The notes below the pieces were generated by a model. The model did no database searches. It saw nothing but the letters and a program-made list of their open reading frames with translations, and was not told where the DNA came from. From contig NC_135726.1 of NCBI RefSeq assembly GCF_964656455.1, positions 18,921,168-18,985,167 of the forward strand: a stretch of 64,000 nt of DNA, written 5' to 3'. Numbering within the stretch: position 1 is the stretch's first letter; each line of letters opens with the position of its first letter. Below are positions 32,481-44,130 of the stretch, in pieces. Origin of the DNA: Halichoerus grypus (Eukaryota > Chordata > Mammalia > Carnivora > Phocidae). Made by a program: the position numbers and the translations under genes.

Positions 32481-33351
32481 TGTTTTGGACGCCTGGTTCT
32501 GCGGGGCCTGTGAGACCTCGAGGAGAGATGCCTGGGGGATCCCTGGCCGAGGGTGACAGATAGTGCCTGAAACTGGCGGGTGGCTGAGATGGAGCCGGGA
32601 GCGGGTGTAGAGAGAGGACCTGGGGCCAAGGGTTGGGTTCTGAGGGACCTTGATATTCCTCTCCTCAGAGACTAGGAATCTACAAGGAAGTCTGAGAAGG
32701 AGCCGGCTGAGCGGTAGGAGAGAGACCAGGAGAGCCTTAGTCAGTGAAGCCAGGGGAAGGGGCTGTCTGGAGGACAGAAGGGTCCCCAGTGCCACCCAGC
32801 AGGAGCTTGTCGGCGCTCTGCTGCTTTGTCCTCCCCACAGCTATGCACGGTGTGTTTCCCTTCTCCTCCCTGGTCTCCTTCTGAGGCTCCTGGCACCTCC
32901 GTGCACCCTCCAGGAGGCGGGAGGAAGCTGGGGGGGAGTCAATGTCTCTGGGCTCCCCACTGAGGCCCCAAGGAGGTGCCAAGGCAAGAGCTGAGAACAT
33001 AAGTGGGGCAGGGAGGTGGGAGCCCCCCAAATGGGTACCCCTGGGGACAGGGATGCAGGGCTGCCACCAGTCAGCATGGGGCAGCAAAGGCCTGATGCCT
33101 GGCGTGGCCTGGCTCTGACCTGCTGTCACCCCACTGACTCCAGAGATCAGGGCCAGGGCCTCGCTCGTGTGGCACCGGCCCTGCGGCCTCCAGGCCCATC
33201 TCTCTCCTCCAGGCCAAGGTCGGCCTCTCAAACCTCAGCTTAGGGTTTACTGTGGCTCCCTCTCCCATGCTCTAAGTACCAGGCTCAGGCCTGGGAACTT
33301 TCAGGCTGTTCAACAAGGTGCTTTGGTTTCCCAGTCTTTAAAATGGGCTAG

Positions 33352-33444
33352 GGGCACCTGGCTGGCTCTTGATCTTGGGGGTGTGAGTTCGAACCCCGCA
33401 TTGAATGTAGAGATGACTTAAAAAAAATAAAATACTAAAAAAAT
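33352..33444 (+). mobile_element. short tRNA-derived SINE, internally shortened
   Basis: The head GGGGCACCTGGCTGGCTCTT, a clear pol III B box (GTTCGAACCCC) and tail GATGACTTAAAAAAAATAAA define a roughly 90-base SINE. The flanks share AAAATGGGC (33341-33349 and about 33445-33453). It is the rightmost SINE of this class that I can see in the window. Confidence 0.9.
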
Positions 33445-34439
33445 AAAATGGGCGAACACAGCCTTTGCATTGAGGAGGAAATGGGGTGGTTCCTTCCCTG
33501 GACCGCAGAGCATCTTCTCTGGGTGAGATCCTGTGCTGGGCTATGGGCCCCACTGGCTGAGAGCTACACACAGGCCCTGCTTTCCCTGATGCAACCCAGC
33601 TGTCCCATGACAGGGGCACTGGTAGACGTGTGGGTAAATGCCAAGCAAGTACAGGGAAGGGCGATTCAACCCTGCCTGGGCGGGATGAGGTGGCATTTGA
33701 ACTGGGCCTGGAAGGACAAGTAGGCTTTTGTCAGTTGGGGGACGTATTAGGAATGGCATTGTGGGCCTAGGAAGAGCATGTGCAAAGGTGTGGAGGTGGG
33801 GAGGAGTGTGAAGGAGGTGCTTGGGGACAAGCTGGAGGAGGGCAGGCAAGAGTTGGGCCCTGGGAGGCAGGCAGGCTGGCCGTGCTGGGCCTGACCAGAG
33901 GCGCCTTATGGTGGGGGGGGGAGGTGTGGGGTGGAGAGGGGGGCCCGGGCTCCTTACTGGGGGTGGGCATTCCCCAGGCAGGAGCCTCGCACTCCTCAAA
34001 GGTCAGGCTGGTGCTGCAAGCATAGGAACAAGCCAGGCCGGGGCTGGGCAGTGCTCCTGGCTGTCTTCTTGGGGAGTCCTCGGCCTCTGGGGACACTAGA
34101 GGGGCCTGGGCTGGGTGGGCTTTCAGCACCTGCCTGATTCGTGCTGACTCTTCTCTTTAGCTTCCCTTGTTGGGCACTGAGGGCGACCCACTGACCGGCT
34201 GCACACTTCTTCCATCGAGGCCACTTGTCCCCTGCCATGTGATGTCCCTCTGTGTCTTGTTCAGAGGGCCAGCTTCCTGCTCTTCTGCTTCTCCTAACTA
34301 CATTGCCAGGGGAGCAACATCGGGTGTGCCGGGCCCCTAGGTCTTGAGTGCGTCTGCCGGACGGGGCCCTGGGCGCGTGGGGCGCCCCTGCTGCTGTTCG
34401 CCCACACCTTCAGCCCCTCAGGGGTGTGAGCACCAGTCC

Positions 34440-34549
34440 CTCTGAGGCAGTGCTGTGCAGTGGGGAACCTGCAGGAACCCAGGTCGGGCCACCTGGGCTC
34501 AAATCTGGGGTCCGCCTGGCTGGGTGACCCCAGGGAGGTTCAGCACCCG
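34440..34549 (+). repeat. MIR, left part split by an LTR-like insertion
   Basis: GCAGTGCTGTGCAGTGGGGA, GGCCACCTGGGCTCAAATCT, then GGCTGGGTGACCCCAGGGAG, form the 5' and middle part of a MIR. The matching 3' part (CTTGCTTATCTGTAAATTGGG) lies beyond the insertion at 34893-35015. Confidence 0.7.
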
Positions 34550-34892
34550 CTACAGTCTGAGTGTTTGTGTCCCCCTGCCCCCCAATTCATATAGTGAAAT
34601 CTGACCCCCCCCAAGGTGCTGCTAGTAGAGGTGGGGCCTTTGGGAGATGATTAGGTCATGAGGGTGGAGCCCTCATAATGGGGATCAGTGCCCTCACAAA
34701 AGAGACCCTAGAGAGCTAGCTCGTCCCTTCTTCTGTGTGAGGACACAGCGAGAAGGATGCAGGCCCTCACCAAGGCACCAAATCTGCAGGGGCCTTGATC
34801 TTGGGAGTCCCCAGCCTCCAGAACGGAGAAATAAATTCTCTTGTTTACAAGCCACTCCGTTTCTGGTATGTTTGTTATAGCAGCCTGAACGC
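34550..34892 (+). mobile_element. LTR-like old repeat nested in a MIR
   Basis: This is the same family as 13114-13465: AGTCTGAGTGTTTGTGTCCC, GGGGCCTTTGGGAGATGATT, AGGTCATGAGGGTGGAGCCC and GAGGACACAGCGAGAAGG, then CCTCCAGAACGGAGAAATAA and TTGTTATAGCAGCCTGAACG. It retains the AATAAA. The MIR resumes at CAACCTCAACTTGCTTATCT. Confidence 0.78.
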
Positions 34893-35015
34893 CCCAACCT
34901 CAACTTGCTTATCTGTAAATTGGGAAGGTAATAAAAAGTAGTCCAACCTCCAGGACCACGGTAAGGATTAAATGAGATTATGTGTGAAAAGTGCCCGGCA
35001 CATAGTGACCCCCCG
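34893..35015 (+). repeat. MIR, right part
   Basis: CTTATCTGTAAATTGGGAAG, AGGATTAAATGAGATTATGT and GAAAAGTGCCCGGCACATAG complete the MIR interrupted at 34549. Confidence 0.75.
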
Positions 35016-35655
35016 ACTGCCCAATTCCTCCCTGCCTCAGCTCCCCGGCTGCAGCTGTGGGGAGCCGTAATTGCTAAAAGATGACCCCTTCCTCACCCAG
35101 TTAACTCTGGAAAGGGGAAGGAAGTGGCACAAAGCTGCTGGTTGATCAGGGCATGTTGGGAGGGGGCTGTGGATTTCAGGTCTCCTGTGGTCCAGGTGGA
35201 TGAGATCCAACCTAACCAGTTTTTACATTTTTCTTTTCTTAATTTCTCTCAAGCTCTGCTTGTCCTGGAGAGGAAAGACTCCTAGGCCTTGCCATGGCTC
35301 TGGAGCCTCCAGATGGCTTCACCTTCAGTGTGATGGTGGCCTCTGGGCCTATGCAGCCCCCCAGCTCCGGGCAGAGGCCCCATCAGGCCTCAGGGCAGGC
35401 TTTTTCCTGCTCTTGACAACCGTTCAGAAATTGAATGAATTGAGCTCCTTCTTGCTGCTTTTGGATAACGGGCCCCTTCTAAGTGTAAGAGAGTCAGGTG
35501 GCTGCATTCTGTAAAAAGTTCAGGCCTTCTGGCCAGATGGACACTTCCGGGACTGGTTGGCCCAAGAATTAGCCACCTCCCCTGTGTAAGGGAGATTCTC
35601 CTAATTGGGAAACTCCCCAATCAGTTCTGTGTGCACTTTGCAGGCTCTCTGGGGG
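35016..35655. other. BEAN1 intron stretch, nothing recognised
   Basis: Unique-looking DNA. I see no exon or repeat I can name. Confidence 0.5.
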
Positions 35656-36060
35656 TAGATTCATTCACTCATCATTCATTCCGTCATTTATCCATCCACT
35701 TATTCATATACCCATCCCACCCCCCACCTATCCATCCCTCCACCGTCCTATCTATCCATCTTTCCGTCCATCCACCCAGCCATCCCGTCTATCCATGTGC
35801 TCGCACATCCCACCCAATCCACGCCTGTATCCACCCCCTCCAGCCATTCATGCTCTCTTCATGTGTCCTTCTGTCCACCCATTTAGCCATTCGTCTCCCA
35901 TGCCACCCACTCAGCCATCTTTCCCTTTAGCCACTGGTCTGTCCACTCATTTGCCCCGCCCCATCCCCGCACCTCTCCATCCCCTCATCCCCCTACCCGT
36001 CTGTCCTCCCATCCCGCTCACCCATCCCTGTCTCCCTCCGTCCCTGCATCCAGGCTCCAG
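35656..36060. repeat. (CATC/CCAT)-rich degenerate microsatellite
   Basis: The run is built from CATTCATC, CATCCATC and CCACCCATC-like units with many substitutions. It lies 240-640 bases downstream of the transmembrane exon of BEAN1 on the minus strand. Confidence 0.85.
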
Positions 36061-36195
36061 CTGGACCAGACCCACACTGCCAAGGCTGGGGAGTAGCACC
36101 ACACCCTCCCTTTGACCTCTGGCGTCCCCCTTGGCAGACTACCGGACCTCCTGAGCCCGAGAGCATTCCGGTGAGGGCCTCCGGTCTCTTCCTGA

Positions 36196-36216
36196 CCCCC
36201 CGCCCCCCCCCCCCCC
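36196..36216. repeat. poly-C run
   Basis: Two C-runs separated by one G give about 20 nearly pure C, G-rich in the BEAN1 sense. It lies 80 bases into the intron after the transmembrane exon. Confidence 0.9.
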
Positions 36217-36295
36217 ATGACAGGGCTGCCGCCTCCCGCACGTCTCCTGGGTGGCAGTCACAGGAGGCCGGGCCCCGGGGCAGACGGCAACTCAC

Positions 36296-36559
36296 AGTAT
36301 CCTTGCTCGTACTCTCGATGGTGACGGCGGCGGTGGCGGTGGTGGTGGTGATGGTGGCGGCGGTGGCGGTGGCGGTGACGCTGGAGCCGGGCCTGCCGGT
36401 CCCTGCGGATACTGCCCACGATGATGGTGATGCAGGAGAGGATGATGACCACACCTATGACTGCGCTTGCCACCAGTACGGGAGACACAAGCAGGTGGCT
36501 GTGCTCCGAGCTCTCTGAGAACGTGGGGTAGAAATAGCTGGTGCGGTTGTACCGAGCTA
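36296..36559 (-). CDS. BEAN1: BEAN1 coding exon 2 (transmembrane and His/Arg tract)
   Basis: After acceptor CTGTCCGCAG the exon completes Leu9 and reads ARYNRTSYFYPTFSESSEHS, then HLLVSPVLVASAVIGVVIIL and SCITIIVGSIRRDRQARLQR. A His/Arg run follows (about residues 69-90) and then EYEQGY before donor T|GTGAGT (264 nt = 2+261+1). The N-terminal part has an N-glycosylation sequon (N13-R-T). Residues about 32-57 form one hydrophobic span. The arginines after it suggest an Nout-Cin single-pass protein with a cytosolic tail carrying the PY motifs. It is nearly identical to human BEAN1 as remembered. The His/Arg tract is encoded by a GGCGGT/GGTGGT-type imperfect repeat (on +) and may vary in length. 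Confidence 0.97.
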
Positions 36560-36799
36560 CTGCGGACAGAGAGACAGAGGACACTGGCTCGGGGCTTCCT
36601 CCTCCAGCCCTGCTGCCCTGTCACTGATCTGTCCCTACATAAACGGAGGAGAGTCTGGGTTCAGCCCCAGGGACTGGGTCCTGCCTACCTGTGCGAGGGA
36701 GGAAGGGAGCAGTGCTTTGCTCTCCTGCCTCAGGAGCCTCCGCTACTGGGGCTTGACCTCCCCTCCTCTCCTCTCCAGCTCTGGCCCGAGAGCTCAACT

Positions 36800-36895
36800 A
36801 ACTCCCAGATAGGAAAAGAGAAACTCAGAGAGGGCAAGAGGCTTACCCAAGGTCACACAGCAAATCACTGGCTGAGCTGAGGCTTGAACTGAAGA
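36800..36895 (+). repeat. MIR relic
   Basis: AACTCAGAGAGGGCAAGAGG, CTTACCCAAGGTCACACAGC and GGCTGAGCTGAGGCTTGAAC are MIR 3'-half phrases. It lies 240 bases upstream of the transmembrane exon in the BEAN1 sense. Confidence 0.85.
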
Positions 36896-37159
36896 CTCAG
36901 GACTAGACAGGGACTCTACTCTGCCAAGACTTGAGGTTGGAAGGTCAACTTTACCAAGATCTTGGAAAGGGGTGGGTGATGGACCCAGGAGGGGGGGTGT
37001 CAAAGTATGAGGACCAACTCTGTTGGCCTCCGACACTGGCTTTCTGCCTTGGGGTGAAACCTGCCCAGGGAGATTCCAGGGAAATCAAATGGTAACTGAC
37101 CCAGACATGTCAAGGGGTTGGATCAGAGCAGAGAAGGCTTCCCAGAGTGGCTATACTAA

Positions 37160-37385
37160 TATTAAAAAAAATACAGACTTTAAAACAAAAAATGTCATTA
37201 GAGATAAAAGGGACATTTTATAATGACAAAAGGGGCAATCCTTCAGGAAGTTGTAACAATTATAAACCTATATGCACCTAAGAACACAGCCCTAAGATGC
37301 AGGGAGCAAAGGCTGATGCACTGAAGGGAGAAACCAACCATGCGGCAGTAACAGTTCAAGACTTCAGGACCCCACTTAGAACAAG
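37160..37385 (+). mobile_element. L1 ORF2 fragment
   Basis: TGTCATTAGAGATAAAAGGG, ACATTTTATAATGACAAAAG, CAATCCTTCAGGAAGTTGTA, ACAATTATAAACCTATATGC and AGACTTCAGGACCCCACTT follow the L1 ORF2 endonuclease-to-RT linker region in sense on +. Truncated at both ends. Confidence 0.85.
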
Positions 37386-37389
37386 GTAC

Positions 37390-38700
37390 GGAATTCGGTT
37401 TCATGTCTGCTTTTGACCGGTTGTGACTGCTCGAGTTTTTGAGGAAGTGCCAGCTTCTTATTTTTATTCCCTTGGCTGTCAGCTAGCTGCCCTAAGCCTA
37501 AGTTGTCCATTTTTCCTCAAGACCCACAGATGAAAGGTGGCAAAGGGGCGCTCCTCCTTGTCTCTCTCTGAGGCAAAAGAGATCTGTTTAAATTGTCCAA
37601 TCTGACCTCAGTTTAGGAGGACTCGAGTCCTTGGCTGTGGACATGAAGCACGCCTGCCACTCTTTCCTCAACTGAGACCAGTGGCAGACATTACTAAGTG
37701 ACATTGGTCCTCACGGTGATTCCTCCTGGTCAGGAAATGGAGCTTTTGGCCCCACTCGTCTAGTGTGACCACAGCGCCCCGTGCTTCTACTCTGTAGCCA
37801 GTAGCCAGGGCTTTGGCTGGGATTGGAGCTGAGCCATGGTCACCTGCTACCAGATTCTCTCTAGTAAAGTCCAGGCTAGCCAGCTGTCCAACCGATGTCA
37901 CCCTTTTCCTCCTCACCAGGTGGCCTCTCACTTTGGAAGTCAAGGGCAGAGCTGGGGCGTGTCAGGGACATCAGCTCTCCTCGGAGAAGGCAGGAGTGTG
38001 GAGGGGTCCACACGGCCGTCAGGGCTCCGGACTGTCCCATTCGGTGTGTCCCCGCTGCTGCCATGGCTTGGGTCACACCGGTCACCCATGACTCAAGGCA
38101 GATGTGCTCCCGGAGAGCTGGCCCCTCCAGGCTGCAGGTGCCCAGCATGGACACCTAGAGCTGGATGTGAGGGTGCGTGCCTGTTCTGCTCGGCATGAGG
38201 TGCCGGCCCCTCAGGGTCACCTTGAAGAAACCCTGGCGTCCACTGCGTCGGCCGCAGACGAGGGCCTCGCCCCCGGCAGTGCCCGTCTCATTACCAGCTG
38301 GGCTCAGGGATGGCCTCACCCGTGCCTGCAGATGGAGCGCTTGGGCGCCGGCGTCCACCTGATGGCCGGTTGAGGGGTTAATCTTCCAGGCACCGCGACC
38401 AGCAGAGGTAGGTGCTGCTTTACATTATGAGGGAAACTTGTAATTTCTAAACGCGGGGCCCGTTTTATCAACAAGATACATATGACGGCAGAGAAACAAC
38501 ACGATGACAGCCCTCCTTCCCACCCCTCTGCCTCCCTGTCCCCCTACACCAGCTGCGGCAAGGACAGAGGGTAAAGCAAGCTTTGCCTCTATCCTGGACT
38601 TTCTTCCCAAGCTGCTTCTACAAAGGTGCCCATGGTCAAGAGGAAATTGTGCCCAAAGTACCAGCTCTTCCCTGAGAGGCCGCCCTCCCTCCACAGAGCA
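37390..38700. other. BEAN1 intron 1 stretch, nothing recognised
   Basis: Unique-looking DNA without exon evidence or repeats I can name. Confidence 0.45.
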
Positions 38701-38709
38701 GCCTGAGTA

Positions 38710-38925
38710 GCTACCATCTCTGGGACACCTACTGTGTGTCCCACTCCATGCTTAGTACTCCTCACACACTTAGTTCTCATGATGGCCTGAGATGGGATGC
38801 CCAATTTAACAGGTGGAGAAACTGAGCCCCAGACAAGTTAAGTAACTTGCCCAAGGTCACGTAGCCCACAGAGAGGGAGCCGGGTCAGTGGGCAGCCTCA
38901 GGCCCACGCTCTTAGCCAAGCTGCT
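38710..38925 (+). repeat. MIR, long copy
   Basis: GACACCTACTGTGTGTCCCA, TTTAACAGGTGGAGAAACTG and AAGTAACTTGCCCAAGGTCA cover the MIR 3' two thirds. Confidence 0.88.
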
Positions 38926-39339
38926 ACTCTGTGGCTACCAGGCACTAGGCTCTGGGAGCTCATGTGTTTTTTTTTTTTGGATCTTGATAAATTAAAACGT
39001 TGCTATCTCTAAAACGATGCTTGGCTCCTTCTGGATCACTTTATTGTAGTCAAAGCAGGCCATGACCTACCGCTCATGCAGGGTGGAGGCGTTATCAACA
39101 GCTGAACACTGCTGATAAGACACCAGGATTCCAGAGAAGGGAGCCCGCGTGTCTCAGGAAGAGAGAGATCGTGGCAAGTAGGTATTCAGGGCTGAGGGGC
39201 AAACAGTCCAGGGCTGGGGGAGGGGACCCCTCTTCTGTGTATCTTCCATCTCTGCATCTGTTCCAGAGATGTGGTTGGGACTGTGGGGAGGGGCCCTGGG
39301 GCACTTTCTCCACTGAGGAGCAATGTGAATACTAAGGTA

Positions 39340-39520
39340 GCTCTCACGGAGCATTTACCGGCACCGGTCAGGCTCTAGACCCTTTATGAGCACCAGGATC
39401 TCATTTAATCATCACAGCAACCTGAGAGGTAGGTGTTGTCTTTCCCTCCGATTTCACAGATGGGGAAGCTGAGGCACAGAGGTAGTAAAAGAGGTGGAGC
39501 CAGAACTCAGATCCAGCTTG
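39340..39520 (+). repeat. MIR, long copy
   Basis: CATTTAATCATCACAGCAAC, TTTCACAGATGGGGAAGCTG and AGGCACAGAGGTAGTAAAAG match MIR in order. Confidence 0.85.
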
Positions 39521-40590
39521 TTCTATGCAATTCCCGAGCCTACACTCATACTCTCTCTGGTTCCACATGGGATGGGGGCCCCTGGAGGGCAGGACCCATG
39601 TCCTCTCTGTTTTGTCACTGGATTTCTCCAGTGCCTTGGGCCAGGCCAGCACAGAAAGGGAGCTTGGGAGCCATTTGAATCCCAAGGAGGGAAGTCAGGG
39701 ATGGGTTGCTCTGTATGCTTGGGTGCGTGGGGGCGGGCTACGTGAGCTCCTCTCTGTCATTCTCACTCACCCACTGGCACTTCCTTCTGCTCATCCCTCA
39801 CCCCACCATCTAGCCCAAACGCGGGATCCGCAGATGTTCACAAGCACTGGCAGATTGTTGGAATGGAAAGGGGAGTAGATCAGGTCTTAACTGAGGAGTC
39901 TGGGTCCGGGGTGGGCTCCAGATGGATGCTAAATCAGTCTGGCAAATCGTACCATAGGAGAACCTTGGGGCCCGAGTGAGGGCTTGGTGCACCTGAGGAA
40001 TCATGGGAGAGGCGGAGCAGCTGGTAGTGGCCAGACCCTGAGGGCTCTTGAACGTTGAATCAAGAGACCGTGCTTTATCCCCAGGGCAAAGAGAACACAT
40101 GGGTGAAGGAGTGTGGTCAGAGTGTTTTAGGAGAGCCCTCTGGCTGCAGACTGGGGAGCAGAGCGGGAAGTGGGGGACCAGGGAGGAGGCTGCTGCCAGG
40201 GTCCACAGGAGCATGGAGCTGGCGTGGAGGAGGCTGAGGCCCATAGCCCCACACTGTGCAGAGCTGAGTATGGAGCTGGGCTCAGGTGAACGCACTTGAT
40301 GGGCATAAGGCCACTGCAGAGCGCTCCTTTGCCTCTCTGCAAAGATGTGCTCCGAGCAGGCCTCAGGGACAGGCCTGATGCTTCCCTACTCTGCGGGTAG
40401 GGTCCCAAGGCTGGGGTGGTACCCAGGGCCATGGGCCACTGCTGTGCCAGGCGGAAGTCTCTGCCTCCAGACTTCGGGTCCTGGGCTGGGACTGGGAGCC
40501 ACAACGGAGTCAGAAAGCTCTACGTGACCCAGGCTTGCATGTGGGGCGGGGTCTGGGGCCTGCTGCTTCTCCGTGCAGATGCCTTTGTCA
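39521..40590. other. BEAN1 intron 1 stretch with L2-like pieces
   Basis: At about 40000-40260 phrases such as GAGACCGTGCTTTATCCCCA, GAGTGTTTTAGGAGAGCCCT and GGCTGCAGACTGGGGAGCAG fit L2-type dispersed repeats. The rest is unrecognised. Confidence 0.45.
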
Positions 40591-40594
40591 CCCT

Positions 40595-40685
40595 CCATTT
40601 ATAGATGAGGATGCTGGCTCTTGGTGAGCTGAAGATTTGCCCTAGTTTTGTGGCAGATCTGGGATTTGAACCCAGGCATGTCTGA
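40595..40685 (+). repeat. MIR relic
   Basis: CATTTATAGATGAGGATGCT and GGGATTTGAACCCAGGCATG are MIR 3'-half phrases, with a near-perfect tRNA-like GATTTGAACCC. Confidence 0.75.
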
Positions 40686-40689
40686 TAAT

Positions 40690-41930
40690 TCAAGAGAGCA
40701 GGATGTGCTGGGGGTGGAGGCAGGGGACCTGGGTTCTCTTTCTGGTTCCATCACTCACGTGCTATGTGACCTTCGGCACGCCCCTGCCCTCTCTGGACCT
40801 GCTTGCACTCTGTCCAAAGAGATACTTATTCTTGAACATTCCTCCTTCCAGGGTGGGTGAATGGGTCTGAGAGGGATGGGGAGGCGGTGGCATCTGGGTG
40901 CGCACAGTGGGTGTGAGGGGAGGTGACAAGATCCAGTCCTGTGTCAGGGGGATGGGGTCAGGGCTGGCTCCAGTCTGGGAACATGCAGGGCAGGGAAACT
41001 GAGGCAGATGATCACTACCAAGTCCTTGTTGAGTGTAGCGCGCAGGCAGCTCTCCAGTCCCTCTGTCTGGGTACAGGGCAGCGGTCTTTGCAGCCTGAAG
41101 CTCCCTGAGGAGTGTCGACAAGGGAAGGGCATTGAGACACTGGAGGTGTTGAGCCAACATTTTTGGCCTCTAGGCCTGCCCACTCCCTTGGAGAGGCTGG
41201 CTAGAAGGAAAAGGGGGGCCATCGACTCAAATCTGACTGATGGCTCCTGTCACAGGAAAGTCTGAGGACATTTGTCATAGGTCCACTTCCCTGGCAAGTC
41301 TGGCCTCAGCACTGCACTTCTTCCTACACTGCTGAGCCCGCCAGGATGAGGCCAGTGAGGTCATTGGAGGGAATGTGGGGAAGAGGATTCAGGCACCATC
41401 TTCCCTCTGGTCCCAGCCTCCTGGCAGGGATGTGCAGAGGGGCTGGGGCAGGAGACATGGCAGGGCAGGCTGACTTGGTTGGGCGTTTCTGGGTCTCCTC
41501 CTCTGTTTTTTAGGGTAGCCTCTCAGCCCGCTTGCCGATACCCATCCTCTGGTTGCCAGGTTGCCTGATGGAGAGATGTCAGAGTGCTGGGGGCGTGGAG
41601 TCAGGGACGTCCACATGGTGGGGCTGGGTCTTGGAGGACAAACAGCAACATCAGAGGAGGGAGGAAGGAGCACAGAGGGGTGAGGTCCCAACAGAGCTCA
41701 GGAAAGGAGGAGGTACTCCTCGGGTGAGGCTGTAGGGAGGTCACCTTGATGGCAGCTAAACATTGGGATTATGGAGGTGAGGAAAAGGCGACTTGGTGGT
41801 CAGGATTCTTCTTACAATGGGGATGCGTCTCTACAAGAAGTCAGCTAATGTCATGTCAAGATCCTGAAACATTTTACTTGGCCATTTGTGGCATTATAAG
41901 TGGGTAGATTATAGTGGAAAGGAGAATTGG
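40690..41930. other. BEAN1 intron 1 stretch, nothing recognised
   Basis: G-rich, unique-looking DNA without a supported exon or repeat. Confidence 0.45.
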
Positions 41931-41984
41931 AATGTGAAGTCATCTACTATCAATCCTCTATAAATTCACTCAGCCAACCAATCA

Positions 41985-42180
41985 TCCACCCTCCCATGTA
42001 TTTATCTACCTGGGCATCTATTCAGCATTCACTTGATCATCCATCCATCCACATATTCAACCAACCATCCATATATTCAACCATCCATCCATCCACCCAT
42101 CCACCCACTCACCAATACTCATTAAGTGCATATTCCATGCCTGGACATGTGCTAGACACTGGGAACATGATATGAATCAG
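41985..42180. repeat. (CATC/CAAC) microsatellite joined to an L2-like tail
   Basis: ATCCATCCATCC and CAACCATCCATA units cover about 42030-42112. ACTCATTAAGTGCATATTCC and GTGCTAGACACTGGGAACAT then follow, an L2/MIR-type phrase. Confidence 0.8.
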
Positions 42181-43740
42181 ACCATAATGAACCTCCCCAA
42201 CTGTGGGAAGCAAGAGGTCCCATGCAGGTGCCCCAGTGCCGAGAGGAGAAGCTTGGGACACGATGGAGCTCACTGCTCTCCCTTCACACAGAGTAGCTCT
42301 GCTTCATCTGTTTTATGGATCAGGCTTACCAGGGGAATGCTCCACTGCCTAGTAGAAGATTCTCAACCACTGCATTAAAATATAACTGGAAAATCTAAGT
42401 GACTACCCATAGGCCTTTCATGATTCCATAAATATAAGATGAAAGTGATTTATTCCACTATTAAGATGCCACTTAAATAAACTCACCAAAATTAACTCAC
42501 ATGGACTATCACTTCTACATATCTAAATTCTGTAAGCTTACTGTCTTGTTATCATTTGCTAAGGTTTTATCTCTGGTTTGATGGATAATTTATTTATTGG
42601 CTGGCAAATTTACTGTAACAGTGTCACAAACCGCTTTTCCCTACTTCTACAGAGCAAATGGTGAACTGGCCGACATTACAGAAGCAAAGCCATGACAGAA
42701 TTAGGCTTTCCACTTGGGCCCACACCAAACTGTCACTTTCTTGCTAGAATCATCACTGGGCCCGACCTCCTCATTTTCTCTCCTCTTTTGTCAGCACCTA
42801 AAGTTGGCTCTTATGCTGTTTTCCACAAAATACACAGGTTTTTATAACACCAGCTGAGTCACGGTCAATGTTCAATGAGTAGGAAGTCATGTAATTGTGT
42901 TGGGAAGCAAATGCTGGGGGGCTGGCGTGGCCCACCCAACAGCGGGGGGATTAGCTCTCACATCCCAGCTTGCATTATGAGACTCAAAATCATGGCTTGG
43001 AAAAATGACCATTTACTACAACATGGACTTTCTAGGAAGTTCATGAATAATTGATACATAACATGTTAAATTTATGAATGCTGCAAATTATCCTCAGCTA
43101 TCCCACCACAAGCTGGTCCAGGCTCGAGCTGTGTACTTGGGCCACAGTATTCTCTTCCTCAAGTTTTGCTTTGGCCTTTTGCTTTCGTGGGTTCTGATTC
43201 TGGAAAATGTTAGAGGTGATGGGACTTTGTCCCCTGCTCCACAGAGGTTCCCACAGCTCCCAGAATTTATGAGACCATCTGGGAAACCACCAGGGCAACA
43301 GTGTATTAAAAATAATGTCCCAGAAGTAGACAGGGCTTCTTCTGGGAATGCAAGAATGGTTTAAGACCAGGAGATCTATTAATATGTCATTTCCGTAGGT
43401 AGGATGAGAAAAACTAGTAGACAGGGCAAAGCCAGACACCTCTTGGCCATGATAAATCCTGGTGATCTTAACTGATTGTTAACATCACACTGAGCCATGG
43501 AGCTTTGGAATCACTTCTCACCATGTGGTTTGTGGAACATGGATTCATAAAAATATCATGGGATGTTTGAGAAAAGCCTTTTATCCCCTGAACCCCCAAG
43601 ATTGCTTTGTAGCCCCTAGTGATCTTTGGAGCCAAACCAGCTCCAGTACCAGGCCCTTTATTCACCAATATTCTGAGAAGGGTCACTCCTCAGCCACCTT
43701 CCGGGTGTGGGGGGGAAGCCTAGAGGTCTTCTGCCAGCGT
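42181..43740. other. BEAN1 intron 1 stretch, AT-richer
   Basis: No exon is seen. An AP-1/MARE-like GCTGAGTCAC lies at about 42853. A degenerate repeat-like block at 43480-43560 has GTGGTTTGTGGAACATGGAT. The 42840-43020 part is unusually free of repeat phrases. Confidence 0.4.
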
Positions 43741-43744
43741 GTCT

Positions 43745-43970
43745 TGTGCTAGGCTCTGGCTAAGTAAGACACTGACGGCCCTGGGTTCAAAGCCTGGCCC
43801 TGCTTCTTGCACGTAGTGCCCTCTGAGCACTTCACCCCTCTGAACCTCTATCACTTCATCTATAAAATGGAAACAGCGATCTCTGCTATGAACTAATCAA
43901 AGCACACTGCCTAGCAGAATGCTTGGCACGCACTGTGTGCTCAGTATATGACAATGAAACCTTAAAATCT
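43745..43970 (+). repeat. MIR, near full-length
   Basis: CTGGGTTCAAAGCCTGGCCC, CACTTCATCTATAAAATGGA and GAATGCTTGGCACGCACTGT run in MIR order from tRNA-like 5' part to 3' end. Confidence 0.88.
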
Positions 43971-43979
43971 TAAAGATAT

Positions 43980-44130
43980 CCCCTAGACAGAGATCTAAAT
44001 GTGAAAGGCAAAGCAGTAAAGCTTCAAGAGGAAAGCACTGGAGAATGTCTTCATGACCTTGGGTTTCTTAAGCAGATACAAAAATACCATTAAAAAATTG
44101 ATGTTTGACTCTATTAAAATAAAGATCTTT
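43980..44130 (+). mobile_element. L1 ORF2 3' fragment
   Basis: GAGATCTAAATGTGAAAGGC, TCAAGAGGAAAGCACTGGAG and TGACCTTGGGTTTCTTAAGC, then GACTCTATTAAAATAAAGAT, match the L1 ORF2 C-terminal region in sense. Confidence 0.82.

Noticed and set aside
34115..34135. REST/NRSF site (TTTCAGCACC)
   Set aside because: Only the left half-site is present; the expected GGACAGCGCC right half is missing.
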